Below, piece by piece: positions 1 through 8,313 of a stretch of 64,000 bases of DNA. Position 1 is the first letter of the stretch; every line of letters starts with the position of its first letter. Under the pieces are notes generated by a model. That model was not told where the DNA came from and did no database searches. It saw nothing but the letters and a program-made list of their open reading frames with translations. The stretch is from Streptomyces sp. HB132 (GTDB taxonomy: Bacteria; Actinomycetota; Actinomycetes; Streptomycetales; Streptomycetaceae), in the NCBI RefSeq assembly GCF_016909575.1, contig NZ_JAFBGA010000012.1:124001-188000 (forward strand). Reading direction: 5' to 3'. The translations under genes and the position numbers were made by a program.

Positions 1-45
1 CATCATCCAAGAAAAACTTTCGAATCTTCAGGAGTGACTTTCACC

Positions 46-183
46 GTGTACACGATCGAGATGGCCTACGCCCGGATGCGCGAGATGCAGGACCTGGCCA
101 ACCGCTCGAGTGCCCACCAGTCCGCCGCCGCCCACCGGGCCGACCGCACCCGCACCCCTCGTCCGGGCCGCAAGAAGCGCTGA
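46..183 (+). CDS. Small basic hypothetical protein (45 aa)
   Basis: A short reading frame opens with GTG at 46, preceded by an AGGAG ribosome-binding site at 30-34, and ends with TGA at 181-183. The product begins VYTIEMAYARMREMQ, which suggests an amphipathic helix, and turns into a strongly basic Arg/Lys tail ending in GRKKR. I recognise no domain. It lies convergent to ubiX with only about 10 bases between the stops. Similar tiny basic proteins sit beside the late menaquinone genes in other streptomycetes (from memory). The tail could bind nucleic acid, but that is a guess. Confidence 0.6.
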   Translation: MYTIEMAYARMREMQDLANRSSAHQSAAAHRADRTRTPRPGRKKR

Positions 184-193
184 CCCCGCCGGT

Positions 194-859
194 TCAGTCC
201 CGGGAGGCGCCACCGAGCTCCCCCTCCCAGCGGCGGTACAGCTGGTGCGGCACTCCCGCCGCGTCCAGCACCCGCCCGGCGACGAAGTCCACCAGGTCCT
301 GGATGTGCGTCGCCCCCGCGTAGAACGCCGGAGAGGCGGGCAGCACCACGGCGCCCGCCTCGTCGAGCGCGACCATCTGCTTCAGCGTCTGACCGCTGAG
401 CGGGGTCTCGCGGACGGTCACGACCAGCTTCCGCCGCTCCTTGAGCGTCACGCTCGCGGCCCGCTGGAGCAGGTCCTTCGAGAGCCCGAGCGCCACCCCG
501 GCCACACACGCCGTCGACGCCGGGACGATCAGCATCCCCTTCGCCGGATACGACCCCGAGGACGGCCCGGCCGCCAGGTCTCCGGCCGCCCAGTGGCGCA
601 CTCCGCCGATGTCGGGCCGGAAGGTGTCCGGCTCCCCGTCCGCGCCCCGCGCCAGCCAGCTCCGCAGGTCCTCCTGCCAGTGGGCGTCCCGGAAGGCGAT
701 CCCCGTCTCGTCCAGCAGGGTGAGCCGTGAGGCACGGCTCACCACCAGATCGACGCTCTCCCCCGCGGCCAGCAGCCCGCGTAGCACCGAGGCAGCGAAG
801 GGCGTGCCCGATGCGCCCGATACCCCGACAATCCAAGGCCTGCGCTGCGTCTGACTCAT
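194..859 (-). CDS. ubiX: UbiX-family flavin prenyltransferase
   Basis: This family prenylates FMN to give the prenyl-FMN cofactor used by UbiD-type decarboxylases. The start of MSQTQRRPWIVGVSGASGTP gives about 221 aa, close to the usual size; an upstream in-frame start would only add a poor leader. The N-terminal GVSGASGTP is the flavodoxin-like FMN-binding loop, and a later ERRKLVVTVRETPLS stretch matches the family's phosphate-binding region. The mqnP and UbiD-like genes lie about 0.8 kb away on the same strand, separated by a rhomboid gene. The likely job is making the cofactor for that UbiD protein in menaquinone synthesis by the futalosine route. The assignment is secure; the pathway role is inferred from context. 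Confidence 0.88.
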   Translation of the reverse strand: MSQTQRRPWIVGVSGASGTPFAASVLRGLLAAGESVDLVVSRASRLTLLDETGIAFRDAHWQEDLRSWLARGADGEPDTFRPDIGGVRHWAAGDLAAGPSSGSYPAKGMLIVPASTACVAGVALGLSKDLLQRAASVTLKERRKLVVTVRETPLSGQTLKQMVALDEAGAVVLPASPAFYAGATHIQDLVDFVAGRVLDAAGVPHQLYRRWEGELGGASRD

Positions 860-972
860 CGAAATCCCGGCTCTCACACCGCCGAGCCTATCCGGCACCC
901 CGCTCCAGGAACTGAGTCAGGGCCCTCGGACGTTGCAACGGATGAGAGAACGCCCATGAACAGGGGGTGACC

Positions 973-1566
973 ATGACGGGCACACGCGCGAGCGCCACCG
1001 CACGGGCCGTCACCGCCGGCGCGGTGATGCTCGCCTGGGTCGCGCTCCTGTGGCTGCTGGAGGGCATCGACACGGCGACGGGCCACTCCCTCGACACCTA
1101 CGGCGTCAGCCCGCGCGAGCCCTCGGAGCTGGCCGACATCGTGCCGTCGGCGTTTCTGCACAGCGGCTGGGAACACGTGGCGTCCAACAGCGTCCCGCTG
1201 CTGGTCCTGGGCTTCATAGCCGCGCTGGGCGGGACGGCGAGGTTCGCGGCCGTGGTCCTCGTGGTGATCGTGACGAGCGGTCTCGGCGTCTGGATCACCG
1301 CGCCGCCGGACACGGTCACCCTCGGGGCGTCGGGCGTGGTCTTCGGCCTGCTCGGCTATCTGCTGGTCCGCGGCTTCGTGGACCGCAGCCCGCTGGACAT
1401 CGTCGTCGGCGTGATCGTGGCCGCGGTCTACGGCTCACTGCTCTGGGGCGTGCTGCCGACCGACTCCGGCATCAGCTGGCAGGGCCACCTCTTCGGGCTC
1501 GTGGGCGGGGTGGCGGCGGCGTTCCTCTTCCGCCGGCCCCGTCGCCCGAAGGAGCCCGGGGGCTAG
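973..1566 (+). CDS. Rhomboid family intramembrane serine protease
   Basis: A multi-pass membrane protein of about 197 aa. The first segment is near residues 10-30, and further hydrophobic helices follow. GASGVVFGLLGY carries the catalytic serine and SWQGHLFGLVGG the catalytic histidine, and HSGWEHVASN matches the conserved loop helix. Rhomboids cut transmembrane substrates inside the bilayer. ATG 973 is chosen because AGGGGG at 962-967 is well spaced for it; an in-frame GTG at 967 is possible. It is inserted on the opposite strand between ubiX and mqnP. The substrate is unknown. Confidence 0.88.
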   Translation: MTGTRASATARAVTAGAVMLAWVALLWLLEGIDTATGHSLDTYGVSPREPSELADIVPSAFLHSGWEHVASNSVPLLVLGFIAALGGTARFAAVVLVVIVTSGLGVWITAPPDTVTLGASGVVFGLLGYLLVRGFVDRSPLDIVVGVIVAAVYGSLLWGVLPTDSGISWQGHLFGLVGGVAAAFLFRRPRRPKEPGG

Positions 1567-1627
1567 GGTCTTTCGTTTGGATCACCCCGCTCCCTGATCC
1601 GGCCTGATCCAACCGAGAGGCCCTACG

Positions 1628-2539
1628 TCACGGTGTGAGGCCGCGCACCAGCAGGTCGAGCAGGGCGCAGGCGAAGAGCGCGATCCCGATGAAGCCGTTG
1701 ACCGAGAAGAAGGCGCGGTTGAGCCGGGACAGGTCGTGCGGCCGCACGACCCGGTGCTCGTACACGAAGGCCACGGCGACGATCACCATGCCGATCCAGT
1801 AGAAGACCTCCGCATCCGTCGCCAGCCCGAACCACACCAGCAGCCCGGTCGTCACCACGTGGCAGACCCGTGCGCCCCAGAGCGCGGCCGGGATCCCGAA
1901 GCGCGCGGGGAAGGAGAGCACCCCGTGGGCCCGGTCGGCCCGTACGTCCTGGCAGGCGAAGATCAGGTCGAATCCGCCGATCCAGACGCCGACGGCGAGC
2001 CCCAGGATCACCGCGTCCCACGACCAGCTGCCGGTCACCGCCAGCCAGGCACCGATCGGGCCGATGGCCTGGGCGAGGCCCAGGATCGCGTGCGGGAAGT
2101 TCGTGAACCGCTTGCCGTACGGGTAGACGACCATCGGCACCACTGCGACCGGTGCCAGCACCAGGCAGAGGGGGTTCAGCAGGGCGGCGGCCCCGAGGAA
2201 GAAGGCGAGGGCCACGATCGCCCCGGTCCACGCGGACCTCACCGTGACGGCGCCGGTCACGAGCTCCCGGCCCTCCGTACGCGGATTGCGGGCGTCGATC
2301 TCCCGGTCGATGATCCGGTTGGCGGCCATGGCGAACGTACGCAGCCCGACCATCGCGATGGTCACGAGCAGCAGCGTGCCCCAGTGGATCTTCCCGTCCA
2401 CCCGGAACATCGCGGTCAGCGCGGCGATGTAGGCGAAGGGCAGCGCGAAGACCGAGTGCTCGATCATCACCAGCCGCAGGAACGCGCGGGACTTGCCGCG
2501 CGGCTGCGGGACAGTCGCCGCCGAGGCCGATGCACTCAC
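1628..2539 (-). CDS. mqnP: UbiA-family prenyltransferase of menaquinone synthesis (MqnP)
   Basis: An integral membrane prenyltransferase of 303 aa with about eight hydrophobic helices. The two Asp-rich motifs expected for UbiA proteins are present: NRIIDREIDARN near residue 75, and DLIFACQDVRADRAHG near residue 200. They bind the Mg-diphosphate of the polyprenyl donor. GTG 2539 is chosen because it overlaps the UbiD stop as GTGA and has GGAAGGAGT upstream. In the futalosine pathway this enzyme is thought to prenylate 1,4-dihydroxy-6-naphthoate. Translational coupling to the UbiD gene supports a shared pathway. Confidence 0.88.
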   Translation of the reverse strand: MSASASAATVPQPRGKSRAFLRLVMIEHSVFALPFAYIAALTAMFRVDGKIHWGTLLLVTIAMVGLRTFAMAANRIIDREIDARNPRTEGRELVTGAVTVRSAWTGAIVALAFFLGAAALLNPLCLVLAPVAVVPMVVYPYGKRFTNFPHAILGLAQAIGPIGAWLAVTGSWSWDAVILGLAVGVWIGGFDLIFACQDVRADRAHGVLSFPARFGIPAALWGARVCHVVTTGLLVWFGLATDAEVFYWIGMVIVAVAFVYEHRVVRPHDLSRLNRAFFSVNGFIGIALFACALLDLLVRGLTP

Positions 2540-3993
2540 AGGCCGTACTCCTTCCACCGGCGGTCGACCTTCGCCGCCGTCTCCGGGTCGGACTCGACCA
2601 TCTCCGGCCAGCCCCCGTCCCGCGTGTACCCCTCCTCGGGCAGCTTGCGCGTCGCGTCGATGCCCGCCTTGCCACCCCAGAACTGCTGGTAGGAGGCGTG
2701 GTCGAGATGGTCGACCGGGCCTTCGGCGACCGTCAGGTCACGCGCGTAGTCGGTGTTCCCGAGCGCCCGCCAGGCGACCTCGTGCAGATCGTGGACGTCG
2801 CAGTCGGAGTCCACGACCACGATCAGCTTGGTCAGCGACATCATGTGCGCCCCCCAGATGGCACTCATGACCTTCTGGGCGTGCTTCGGGTACTTCTTGT
2901 CGATCGAGACGATCGCGCAGTTGTGGAAGCCACCCGCCTCGGGCAGGTGGTAGTCCACGATGTCCGGGACGATGATCTTGAGCAGGGGCAGGAAGAAACG
3001 CTCGGTCGCCCGCCCCAGCGGACCGTCCTCGGTGGGCGGCCGTCCCACCACGATCGACTGGAGCAGCGGACGCTTCCGCATCGTCACGCAGTCGATCCGC
3101 AGCGCGGGGAAGGGCTCCTGCGGGGTGTAGAAGCCGGTGTGGTCGCCGAACGGCCCCTCGGGCAGCATCTCGCCCGGCTCGAGCCAGCCCTCGATGACGA
3201 CCTCCGCCTGCGCGGGGACCTGGAGCGGGACGGTCTTGCAGTCGACCATCTCGATCCGCTTGCCCTGGACGAAGCCGGCGAAGAGGTACTCGTCGATGTC
3301 CCCCGGCAGCGGCGCGGTCGAGGCGTACGTGACCGCGGGCGGCGCTCCGAAGGCGATCGCGACGGGGAGCTTCTCTCCGCGCCTGGCGGCCACCTGGTAG
3401 TGGTTGCGGCTGTCCTTGTGGATCTGCCAGTGCATCCCGATGGTGCGCTTGTCGTGGCGCTGCAGCCGGTAGAGCCCGAGGTTGCGAATGCCCGACTCGG
3501 GGTCCTTGGTGTGCGTGAGGCCCAGGTTGAAGAAGGAGCCGCCGTCCCCGGGCCAGGTGAAGAGCGCGGGCAGCTGGTCCAGGTCCACGTCGTCGCCGGT
3601 CAGGACGACCTCCTGGACGGGGGCGCTGTCGGACTTCACCTTCTTCGGCGGGAGGTGGGTCACCGCGCCGAGCTTCCCGAACGCCTCACGGATGCCGACG
3701 AACCCCTGCGGGAGCTCCGGCTTGAGGAGTCCGCCGATCTTGTCGCTGATCTCCGCGTAGGACTTCAGCCCGAGGGCCTTGAGCAGCCGCCGGTCGGTCC
3801 CGAAGACGTTCATGGCCAGGGGCATGGACGCGCCCTTGACGTTCTCGAAGAGCAGCGCGGGGCCGCCCGCCTTGTTCACGCGGTCGACGATCTCGCCGAC
3901 CTCCAGATACGGGTCGACCTCGGCCTTGATGCGCTTGAGATCGCCCTCGCGCTCCAGAGCCCGGAGCAGGGAGCGAAGATCGTCGTAAGCCAT
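2536..3993 (-). CDS. ubiD: UbiD-family decarboxylase, menaquinone biosynthesis
   Basis: A 485-aa protein of usual UbiD length, starting ATG at 3993. N-terminal DLRSLLRALEREGDLKRI and the internal GPFGDHTGFYTPQEP are UbiD hallmarks; the latter is near the catalytic and prenyl-FMN-binding region. UbiD enzymes need the cofactor made by UbiX, encoded just downstream. By context it decarboxylates the prenylated naphthoate intermediate before the final methylation to menaquinone. It starts a two-gene operon that overlaps mqnP by 4 nt. The protein should be soluble. Family is certain; the exact substrate is inferred. Confidence 0.9.
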   Translation of the reverse strand: MAYDDLRSLLRALEREGDLKRIKAEVDPYLEVGEIVDRVNKAGGPALLFENVKGASMPLAMNVFGTDRRLLKALGLKSYAEISDKIGGLLKPELPQGFVGIREAFGKLGAVTHLPPKKVKSDSAPVQEVVLTGDDVDLDQLPALFTWPGDGGSFFNLGLTHTKDPESGIRNLGLYRLQRHDKRTIGMHWQIHKDSRNHYQVAARRGEKLPVAIAFGAPPAVTYASTAPLPGDIDEYLFAGFVQGKRIEMVDCKTVPLQVPAQAEVVIEGWLEPGEMLPEGPFGDHTGFYTPQEPFPALRIDCVTMRKRPLLQSIVVGRPPTEDGPLGRATERFFLPLLKIIVPDIVDYHLPEAGGFHNCAIVSIDKKYPKHAQKVMSAIWGAHMMSLTKLIVVVDSDCDVHDLHEVAWRALGNTDYARDLTVAEGPVDHLDHASYQQFWGGKAGIDATRKLPEEGYTRDGGWPEMVESDPETAAKVDRRWKEYGL

Positions 3994-4082
3994 AAGGCCC
4001 AGTATCGGACACCCGATACCCTGGACCCGTCACCGGGGGCGGTCCGTGCGCCTCCTCACCTCACCTCGGGGGATCTTGCACG

Positions 4083-4505
4083 ATGCTCAGGGCCCTGATC
4101 GTCCTCCTGCCGCTGGCGCTGACGATCTTCGCGTTCATCGACTGTCTGAACACCCCGGAGGACGAGGCCAAGCACCTGCCGAAGGTGGCCTGGGTCTTCA
4201 TCATCCTGCTGTTCTGGATCGTCGGACCGGTCGTCTGGCTCGCCGCGGGCAAGGTGCGCGAGGCGCCCGACGGCGGCCGCACCCCCTCCCAGTGGCGCCG
4301 CGGGCGCCGCACCACGTGGGTGGCACCCGACGACAATCCTGACTTCCTCAAGTCGCTGAAGGACGAGGGCGAGAAGGACGGGACGAAGAAGGACGAGTCG
4401 CTCCTCAAGGACTGGGAGGCGGACCTGCGCCGCCGCGAGGACGAGATCAAGCGTCGCGAGAGCGGTGCCGGCCCCGACGACCAGGCCCCGCCCGCGGCTT
4501 CCTGA
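4083..4505 (+). CDS. Small membrane protein with PLDc_N-like domain
   Basis: A 140-aa protein with two hydrophobic helices (about residues 3-22 and 35-55) separated by CLNTPEDEAKHLPKVAW. This matches the short two-helix module often labelled phospholipase D nuclease N-terminal, with no nuclease domain attached. The C-terminal half is a charged, probably helical tail rich in Lys, Glu and Asp (near residues 98-130). It starts about 90 bases from the divergent UbiD start. No enzymatic activity should be assumed. The family is common in actinobacteria and its role is not known. Confidence 0.75.
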   Translation: MLRALIVLLPLALTIFAFIDCLNTPEDEAKHLPKVAWVFIILLFWIVGPVVWLAAGKVREAPDGGRTPSQWRRGRRTTWVAPDDNPDFLKSLKDEGEKDGTKKDESLLKDWEADLRRREDEIKRRESGAGPDDQAPPAAS

Positions 4506-4529
4506 CGCCCTCCTCGTGACGTCGTGACG

Positions 4530-4970
4530 TCATGAGGACAGCAGGCGCCCCAGCCGGTCGAGCAGGGGCAGCAGCGCCGTGCGCTCCTCGGGCGTGAGGG
4601 ATTCCAGAGCGCCGTGCACCACACGCATCTCGGCGCGGATGCGATGCGCCAGCTCGGTGCCCTCCGCCGTGCGCGCGGCCACCTTGGAGCGGCGGTCGCC
4701 GGGGGCCGGGGTGCGCGTCACCAGGCCGCGGGTCTCCATGCGGCCGATGAGGCCGGTGGCGTTGGAGGCGTCGCACACCAGATGACTGGCCAGCGCGCTC
4801 ATGGGCATGGGTTCATTGAGGGCGATCAGCGCCCGGGCCTGCGAGGTGCTGAGCCCGTGCCGGCCGGCGACGGCTGTGAGGTCGTCGTGGTGGCCGCGGA
4901 CGACGACCGCGAGGGGTTCCAGCAGTTCGTCCGGCGTAGGGACGGCGCGGGGTGCCGGTTCCTTCGTCAT
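4530..4970 (-). CDS. MarR-family transcriptional regulator
   Basis: A 146-aa protein with the winged-helix layout of MarR. AGRHGLSTSQARALIAL and MSALASHLVCDASNAT give the helix-turn-helix and recognition helix, followed by the wing GLVTRTPAPGDRRSKVA and C-terminal dimerisation helices. The DRRS motif is typical of the MarR wing. It is divergent from the DJ-1/aldehyde dehydrogenase operon, and the shared spacer has inverted repeats that could be its operator. It probably controls that operon and itself. The inducer is unknown; an electrophile or aldehyde would fit the targets. Confidence 0.88.
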   Translation of the reverse strand: MTKEPAPRAVPTPDELLEPLAVVVRGHHDDLTAVAGRHGLSTSQARALIALNEPMPMSALASHLVCDASNATGLIGRMETRGLVTRTPAPGDRRSKVAARTAEGTELAHRIRAEMRVVHGALESLTPEERTALLPLLDRLGRLLSS

Positions 4971-5046
4971 GGTCGGTCATCCTTCGTTCGGTACGCGCGG
5001 TCCGGAGGCCCGGACGCTGTCCGCCACACACCCGCATTCATTTGAC

Positions 5047-5097
5047 ATGCTCAACTTTTGCCCGTTACATGAACAGTGTTGCTTGAGCATATCAAGC
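5047..5097. promoter_or_regulatory. Candidate MarR operators between divergent genes
   Basis: The divergent spacer holds ATGCTCAA (5047-5054) and its exact complement TTGAGCAT (5083-5090). The latter is embedded in a second palindrome, GCTTGA-GCATA-TCAAGC (5081-5097). The spacer is AT-rich for this genome, as expected for two divergent promoters. MarR dimers bind such imperfect palindromes. Confidence 0.5.
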
Positions 5098-5146
5098 TTC
5101 ATGTTCACGCGTCTCACGCCTCTCGTCTCGTAGGGAGCACCCCGTC

Positions 5147-5842
5147 ATGCCCTCCGTACTCTTCGTCCTCACCGGTGCCGACCACTGGACCCTCAACGAC
5201 GGCACCGCCCACCCGACCGGCTTCTGGGCCGAGGAGCTCGCCGCCCCGCACCGCGTCTTCGCCCAGGCCGACTTCGACATCACGATCGCCACGCCCGGTG
5301 GCGTCGCCCCCACCGTGGACAGCGCCAGCCTCGCGGCTGAGGCCAACGGCGGCCAGGAGCAGGCCGACGCCGTCGCCTCCTACCTCGCCTCGATCGACGA
5401 GACGCTGCGCATCCCGGCCAGGCTGGAGGACGTCGTGCCCACGTCGTACGACGTGGTCTTCTATCCCGGCGGCCACGGCCCCATGGAGGACCTGGCCGTC
5501 AGCGAGGTGTCCGGCCGGCTGCTCACCTCCGCCCTGGACTCCGGCACCCAGGTCGCCGTCCTGTGCCACGCGCCCGCCGCCCTGCTGCCCGCCCGCCGCG
5601 AGGACGGCAGCTGGCCGTTCGCCGGCTACCGCATGACCGGCTTCAGCAACGCCGAGGAGACCCAGGCCGGCCTCGCGGCCAAGGCCCCCTGGCTGCTGGA
5701 GAACCGTCTCGTCGAGCTCGGCGCCGACTACGCGGCCGCCGACCCGTGGGCGGTGCACACCGTGCACGACCGCAACCTGCACACCGGTCAGAACCCGGCC
5801 TCCTCGGAGCAGCTGGCGCGCGAGATCCTGGAAGCGCTGTGA
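5147..5842 (+). CDS. DJ-1/PfpI superfamily protein (Hsp31/glutamine amidotransferase-like)
   Basis: A 231-aa single-domain protein with the class I amidotransferase-like fold. The nucleophile elbow is AVLCHAPAALL, with the Cys near residue 143. The upstream acid residue is in FWAEELAAPHRVF, and YDVVFYPGGHGPMEDLA is the conserved oxyanion loop. This resembles Hsp31-type glyoxalase III/deglycase members. The ATG start follows TAGGGAG at 5131-5137. Its stop overlaps the start of the aldehyde dehydrogenase gene (GTGA), suggesting joint aldehyde or glyoxal detoxification under the divergent MarR regulator. Confidence 0.85.
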   Translation: MPSVLFVLTGADHWTLNDGTAHPTGFWAEELAAPHRVFAQADFDITIATPGGVAPTVDSASLAAEANGGQEQADAVASYLASIDETLRIPARLEDVVPTSYDVVFYPGGHGPMEDLAVSEVSGRLLTSALDSGTQVAVLCHAPAALLPARREDGSWPFAGYRMTGFSNAEETQAGLAAKAPWLLENRLVELGADYAAADPWAVHTVHDRNLHTGQNPASSEQLAREILEAL

Positions 5843-7164
5843 GCGCCGCCGAGACCGCGCGGGAAGCCCCGGCCGACGTCGTCGCCAGGCTCCGCGCCAC
5901 CTTCCGCACCGGCCGCACCAGGGACCTCGCCTGGCGGACCGCCCAGCTGACGCGGCTGCGTGCCCTGCTCACCGAGCGCGGCGACGAGCTGGCCGAGGCT
6001 CTCCGGGCCGACCTGGGCAAGAGCCGCAAGGAGGCCTACCGGACCGAGATCGACTTCACGGTCCGCGAGATCGACCACACCCTGGAGCGTCTGGAGGCGT
6101 GGCTGGAGCCCGAGCCCGCCCCGGTACCGGCCGTCCTCGCGGGGGCCACAGCCCACACCGTGCAGGACCCGCTCGGGGTCGTCCTCGTCATCGCCCCGTG
6201 GAACTACCCGGTGCAGCTGCTGCTCGCGCCCGTCGTGGGCGCGCTGGCCGGGGGCAACGCGGTCGTCGCCAAGCCGAGCGAGCTGGCGCCCGTGACCTCC
6301 GCCGCCGTGGCCCGGCTGCTGCCGGAGTACCTCGACACGGACGCCGTCGCCGTCGTGGAGGGCGCGGTCCCGGAGACCACCGCGCTGCTCGCCGAGCGGT
6401 TCGACCACATCTTCTACACCGGCAACGGCACGGTCGGCCGGATCGTGATGGCCGCCGCGGCGAAGCACCTCACACCGGTGACCCTCGAACTGGGCGGCAA
6501 GTCGCCCGCGTTCGTGGACCGGGACACGGACCTGAAGACGGTGGCCGCCAGGCTGGCCTCCGGCAAGTTCCTCAACGCGGGCCAGACGTGCGTCGCCCCC
6601 GACTACGTCCTGACCGATCCGGAGACCGCACGAGCCCTGGAGGACGCCCTCGCGGCGGCGGTCGAGGGGCTGTTCGGGAAGGACGCGTCGGCCAGTCCGG
6701 AGTACGGCAGGATCGTGAACGAGCGCCACTTCGACCGGCTGGTCGGCCTCCTGGACTCGGGCCGCACGGTGACGGGCGGCGCCCACGACCGGGACGAGAA
6801 GTACATCGCTCCGACCGTGCTCGCCGATGTCGACCCGGACTCCCCCGTGATGCGGGAGGAGATCTTCGGCCCCGTCCTGCCGATCATCACGGTGGACGGT
6901 CTCGACGGGGCCATCGGCTTCATCAACGACCGTGACAAGCCGCTGGCGCTGTACGCGTTCACCGGCGACCCCTCCGTGCGCGAACGGCTGCTGACGGGGA
7001 CCTCGTCCGGCGGGGTGGGCATGGGTCTGCCCCTCGCCCACCTGACCGTCTCGGACCTGCCGTTCGGCGGGGTCGGCGAGAGCGGCATGGGCAACTATCA
7101 CGGCCGGTACTCCCTGGAGACGTTCAGCCACCGCAAGGCTGTCCTGGACGTCCCGCTCGGCTGA
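5839..7164 (+). CDS. Aldehyde dehydrogenase (class 3-like, ALDH family)
   Basis: An NAD(P)-dependent aldehyde dehydrogenase of 441 aa, the short class 3 length. TLELGGKSPAFVD carries the general-base Glu, NAGQTCVAPDYVL the catalytic Cys, and VIAPWNYPVQLLL the cofactor-binding start. EEIFGPVLPI is the conserved C-terminal motif. GTG 5839 overlaps the DJ-1 stop, so the pair is translationally coupled. Class 3 enzymes oxidise medium-chain and aromatic aldehydes; the actual substrate is not visible. The gene ends just before a strong hairpin. Confidence 0.9.
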   Translation: MSAAETAREAPADVVARLRATFRTGRTRDLAWRTAQLTRLRALLTERGDELAEALRADLGKSRKEAYRTEIDFTVREIDHTLERLEAWLEPEPAPVPAVLAGATAHTVQDPLGVVLVIAPWNYPVQLLLAPVVGALAGGNAVVAKPSELAPVTSAAVARLLPEYLDTDAVAVVEGAVPETTALLAERFDHIFYTGNGTVGRIVMAAAAKHLTPVTLELGGKSPAFVDRDTDLKTVAARLASGKFLNAGQTCVAPDYVLTDPETARALEDALAAAVEGLFGKDASASPEYGRIVNERHFDRLVGLLDSGRTVTGGAHDRDEKYIAPTVLADVDPDSPVMREEIFGPVLPIITVDGLDGAIGFINDRDKPLALYAFTGDPSVRERLLTGTSSGGVGMGLPLAHLTVSDLPFGGVGESGMGNYHGRYSLETFSHRKAVLDVPLG

Positions 7165-7169
7165 CCGCA

Positions 7170-7219
7170 CGTACGACGGGAGGGCGCGACCACGGATGGT
7201 CGCGCCCTCCCGTCGTACG
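7170..7219. terminator. Bidirectional terminator hairpin
   Basis: Perfect 23-bp inverted repeat (7170-7192 and 7197-7219) around a 4-nt loop. It lies between the convergent aldehyde dehydrogenase and ccsB genes. There is no long T-run, which is common in Streptomyces. Confidence 0.85.
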
Positions 7220-7230
7220 CGGTGCGGCGG

Positions 7231-8313
7231 TCAGACTCCCGCGTAGGAGTGCTTGCCGGTGACGAAGATGTTCACGCCGTAGTAGTTGAAGAGCCAGCAG
7301 CCGAAGGCGACCAGGGCCAGGTAGGCGGCCTTGCGGCCCTTCCAGCCGGCCGTCGCGCGGGCGTGCAGGTAGGCGGCGTACGCGACCCAGGTGATGAAGG
7401 ACCAGACCTCCTTGGGGTCCCAGCCCCAGTAGCGGCCCCAGGCGTCGCCCGCCCAGATCGCGCCCGCGATGATCGTGAAGGTCCAGAGCGGGAAGACGGC
7501 CGCGTTGATGCGGTACGAGAAGGTGTCCAGGGTCTTCGCGGCAGGCAGCCGCTCCATGACGGAGGTCGCGAACTTCCCGGGCGTGCCGCCGCTCGCGACC
7601 TTGTTCTCGTAGCTGTCGCGGAACAGGTAGAGCAGCGTGCCGACGGCGCCCAGGTAGAAGACGGCGCCGCAGATGATGGCGGTGGAGACGTGGATCCACA
7701 GCCAGTAGGAGTGCAGCGCCGGGACCAGCTGGTCGCTGTCGGTGTACAGCGTGGTGGTCGCGATGCCGAGGTCCAGCAGGACGGTGGTGACCAGCAGCAG
7801 GCCGATCCAGCGGACGTTCTTCCTGAGTGCCAGGAGGGTCAGGTAGGCACCGACCGCCACGGTGGAGAAGGTGATCGAGAACTCGTACATGTTGCCCCAC
7901 GGGGCACGCTGCACCGACAGGGCGCGCGCGAGGACGCCGCCCGCCTGGACGGCGAAGGCGACGACGGTCAGGGAGACCGCGATCCGCCCCCAGAGGTCAC
8001 CCTTGAACGTGCCGCCCGCGGCGCCGGGGCCGTCCGGGACGTCACGCGTCCCGGCTGCGGAACGGGTGACGATCCTGGGACGCTCCAGCACCGTGGTGCC
8101 GCCCGCCTGCGCGGCCTGCACCGTCACCGGTGCACCACCGGCGGACGAGTCCTTCTTCAGCGCGGCGGCCGTGCGGCCGACCTTGCTGCGGCTGCCGAGC
8201 ACCCACTCCGCGATGTGCGCGAAGAAGGCCAGGGTGTAGACGGCCATCGACGAGTAGATCAGCGTGTTGCTGACGCTCGCCAGATTCTCGTTGGTTGCGG
8301 CGGCGAGATTCAC
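7231..8313 (-). CDS. ccsB: Cytochrome c biogenesis protein CcsB/ResC (heme handling)
   Basis: A 360-aa multi-pass membrane protein. The tryptophan-rich heme-binding motif WAGDAWGRYWGWDPKEVW is near residue 288, and conserved histidines lie in flanking helices. With ResB it forms the System II synthase that exports heme and attaches it to CXXCH motifs of apocytochromes outside the membrane. GTG 8313 overlaps the resB stop (GTGA) and AAGGGG lies upstream. It is the last gene of the operon resA-ccdA-resB-ccsB and ends at the hairpin at 7170-7219. Confidence 0.92.
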   Translation of the reverse strand: MNLAAATNENLASVSNTLIYSSMAVYTLAFFAHIAEWVLGSRSKVGRTAAALKKDSSAGGAPVTVQAAQAGGTTVLERPRIVTRSAAGTRDVPDGPGAAGGTFKGDLWGRIAVSLTVVAFAVQAGGVLARALSVQRAPWGNMYEFSITFSTVAVGAYLTLLALRKNVRWIGLLLVTTVLLDLGIATTTLYTDSDQLVPALHSYWLWIHVSTAIICGAVFYLGAVGTLLYLFRDSYENKVASGGTPGKFATSVMERLPAAKTLDTFSYRINAAVFPLWTFTIIAGAIWAGDAWGRYWGWDPKEVWSFITWVAYAAYLHARATAGWKGRKAAYLALVAFGCWLFNYYGVNIFVTGKHSYAGV

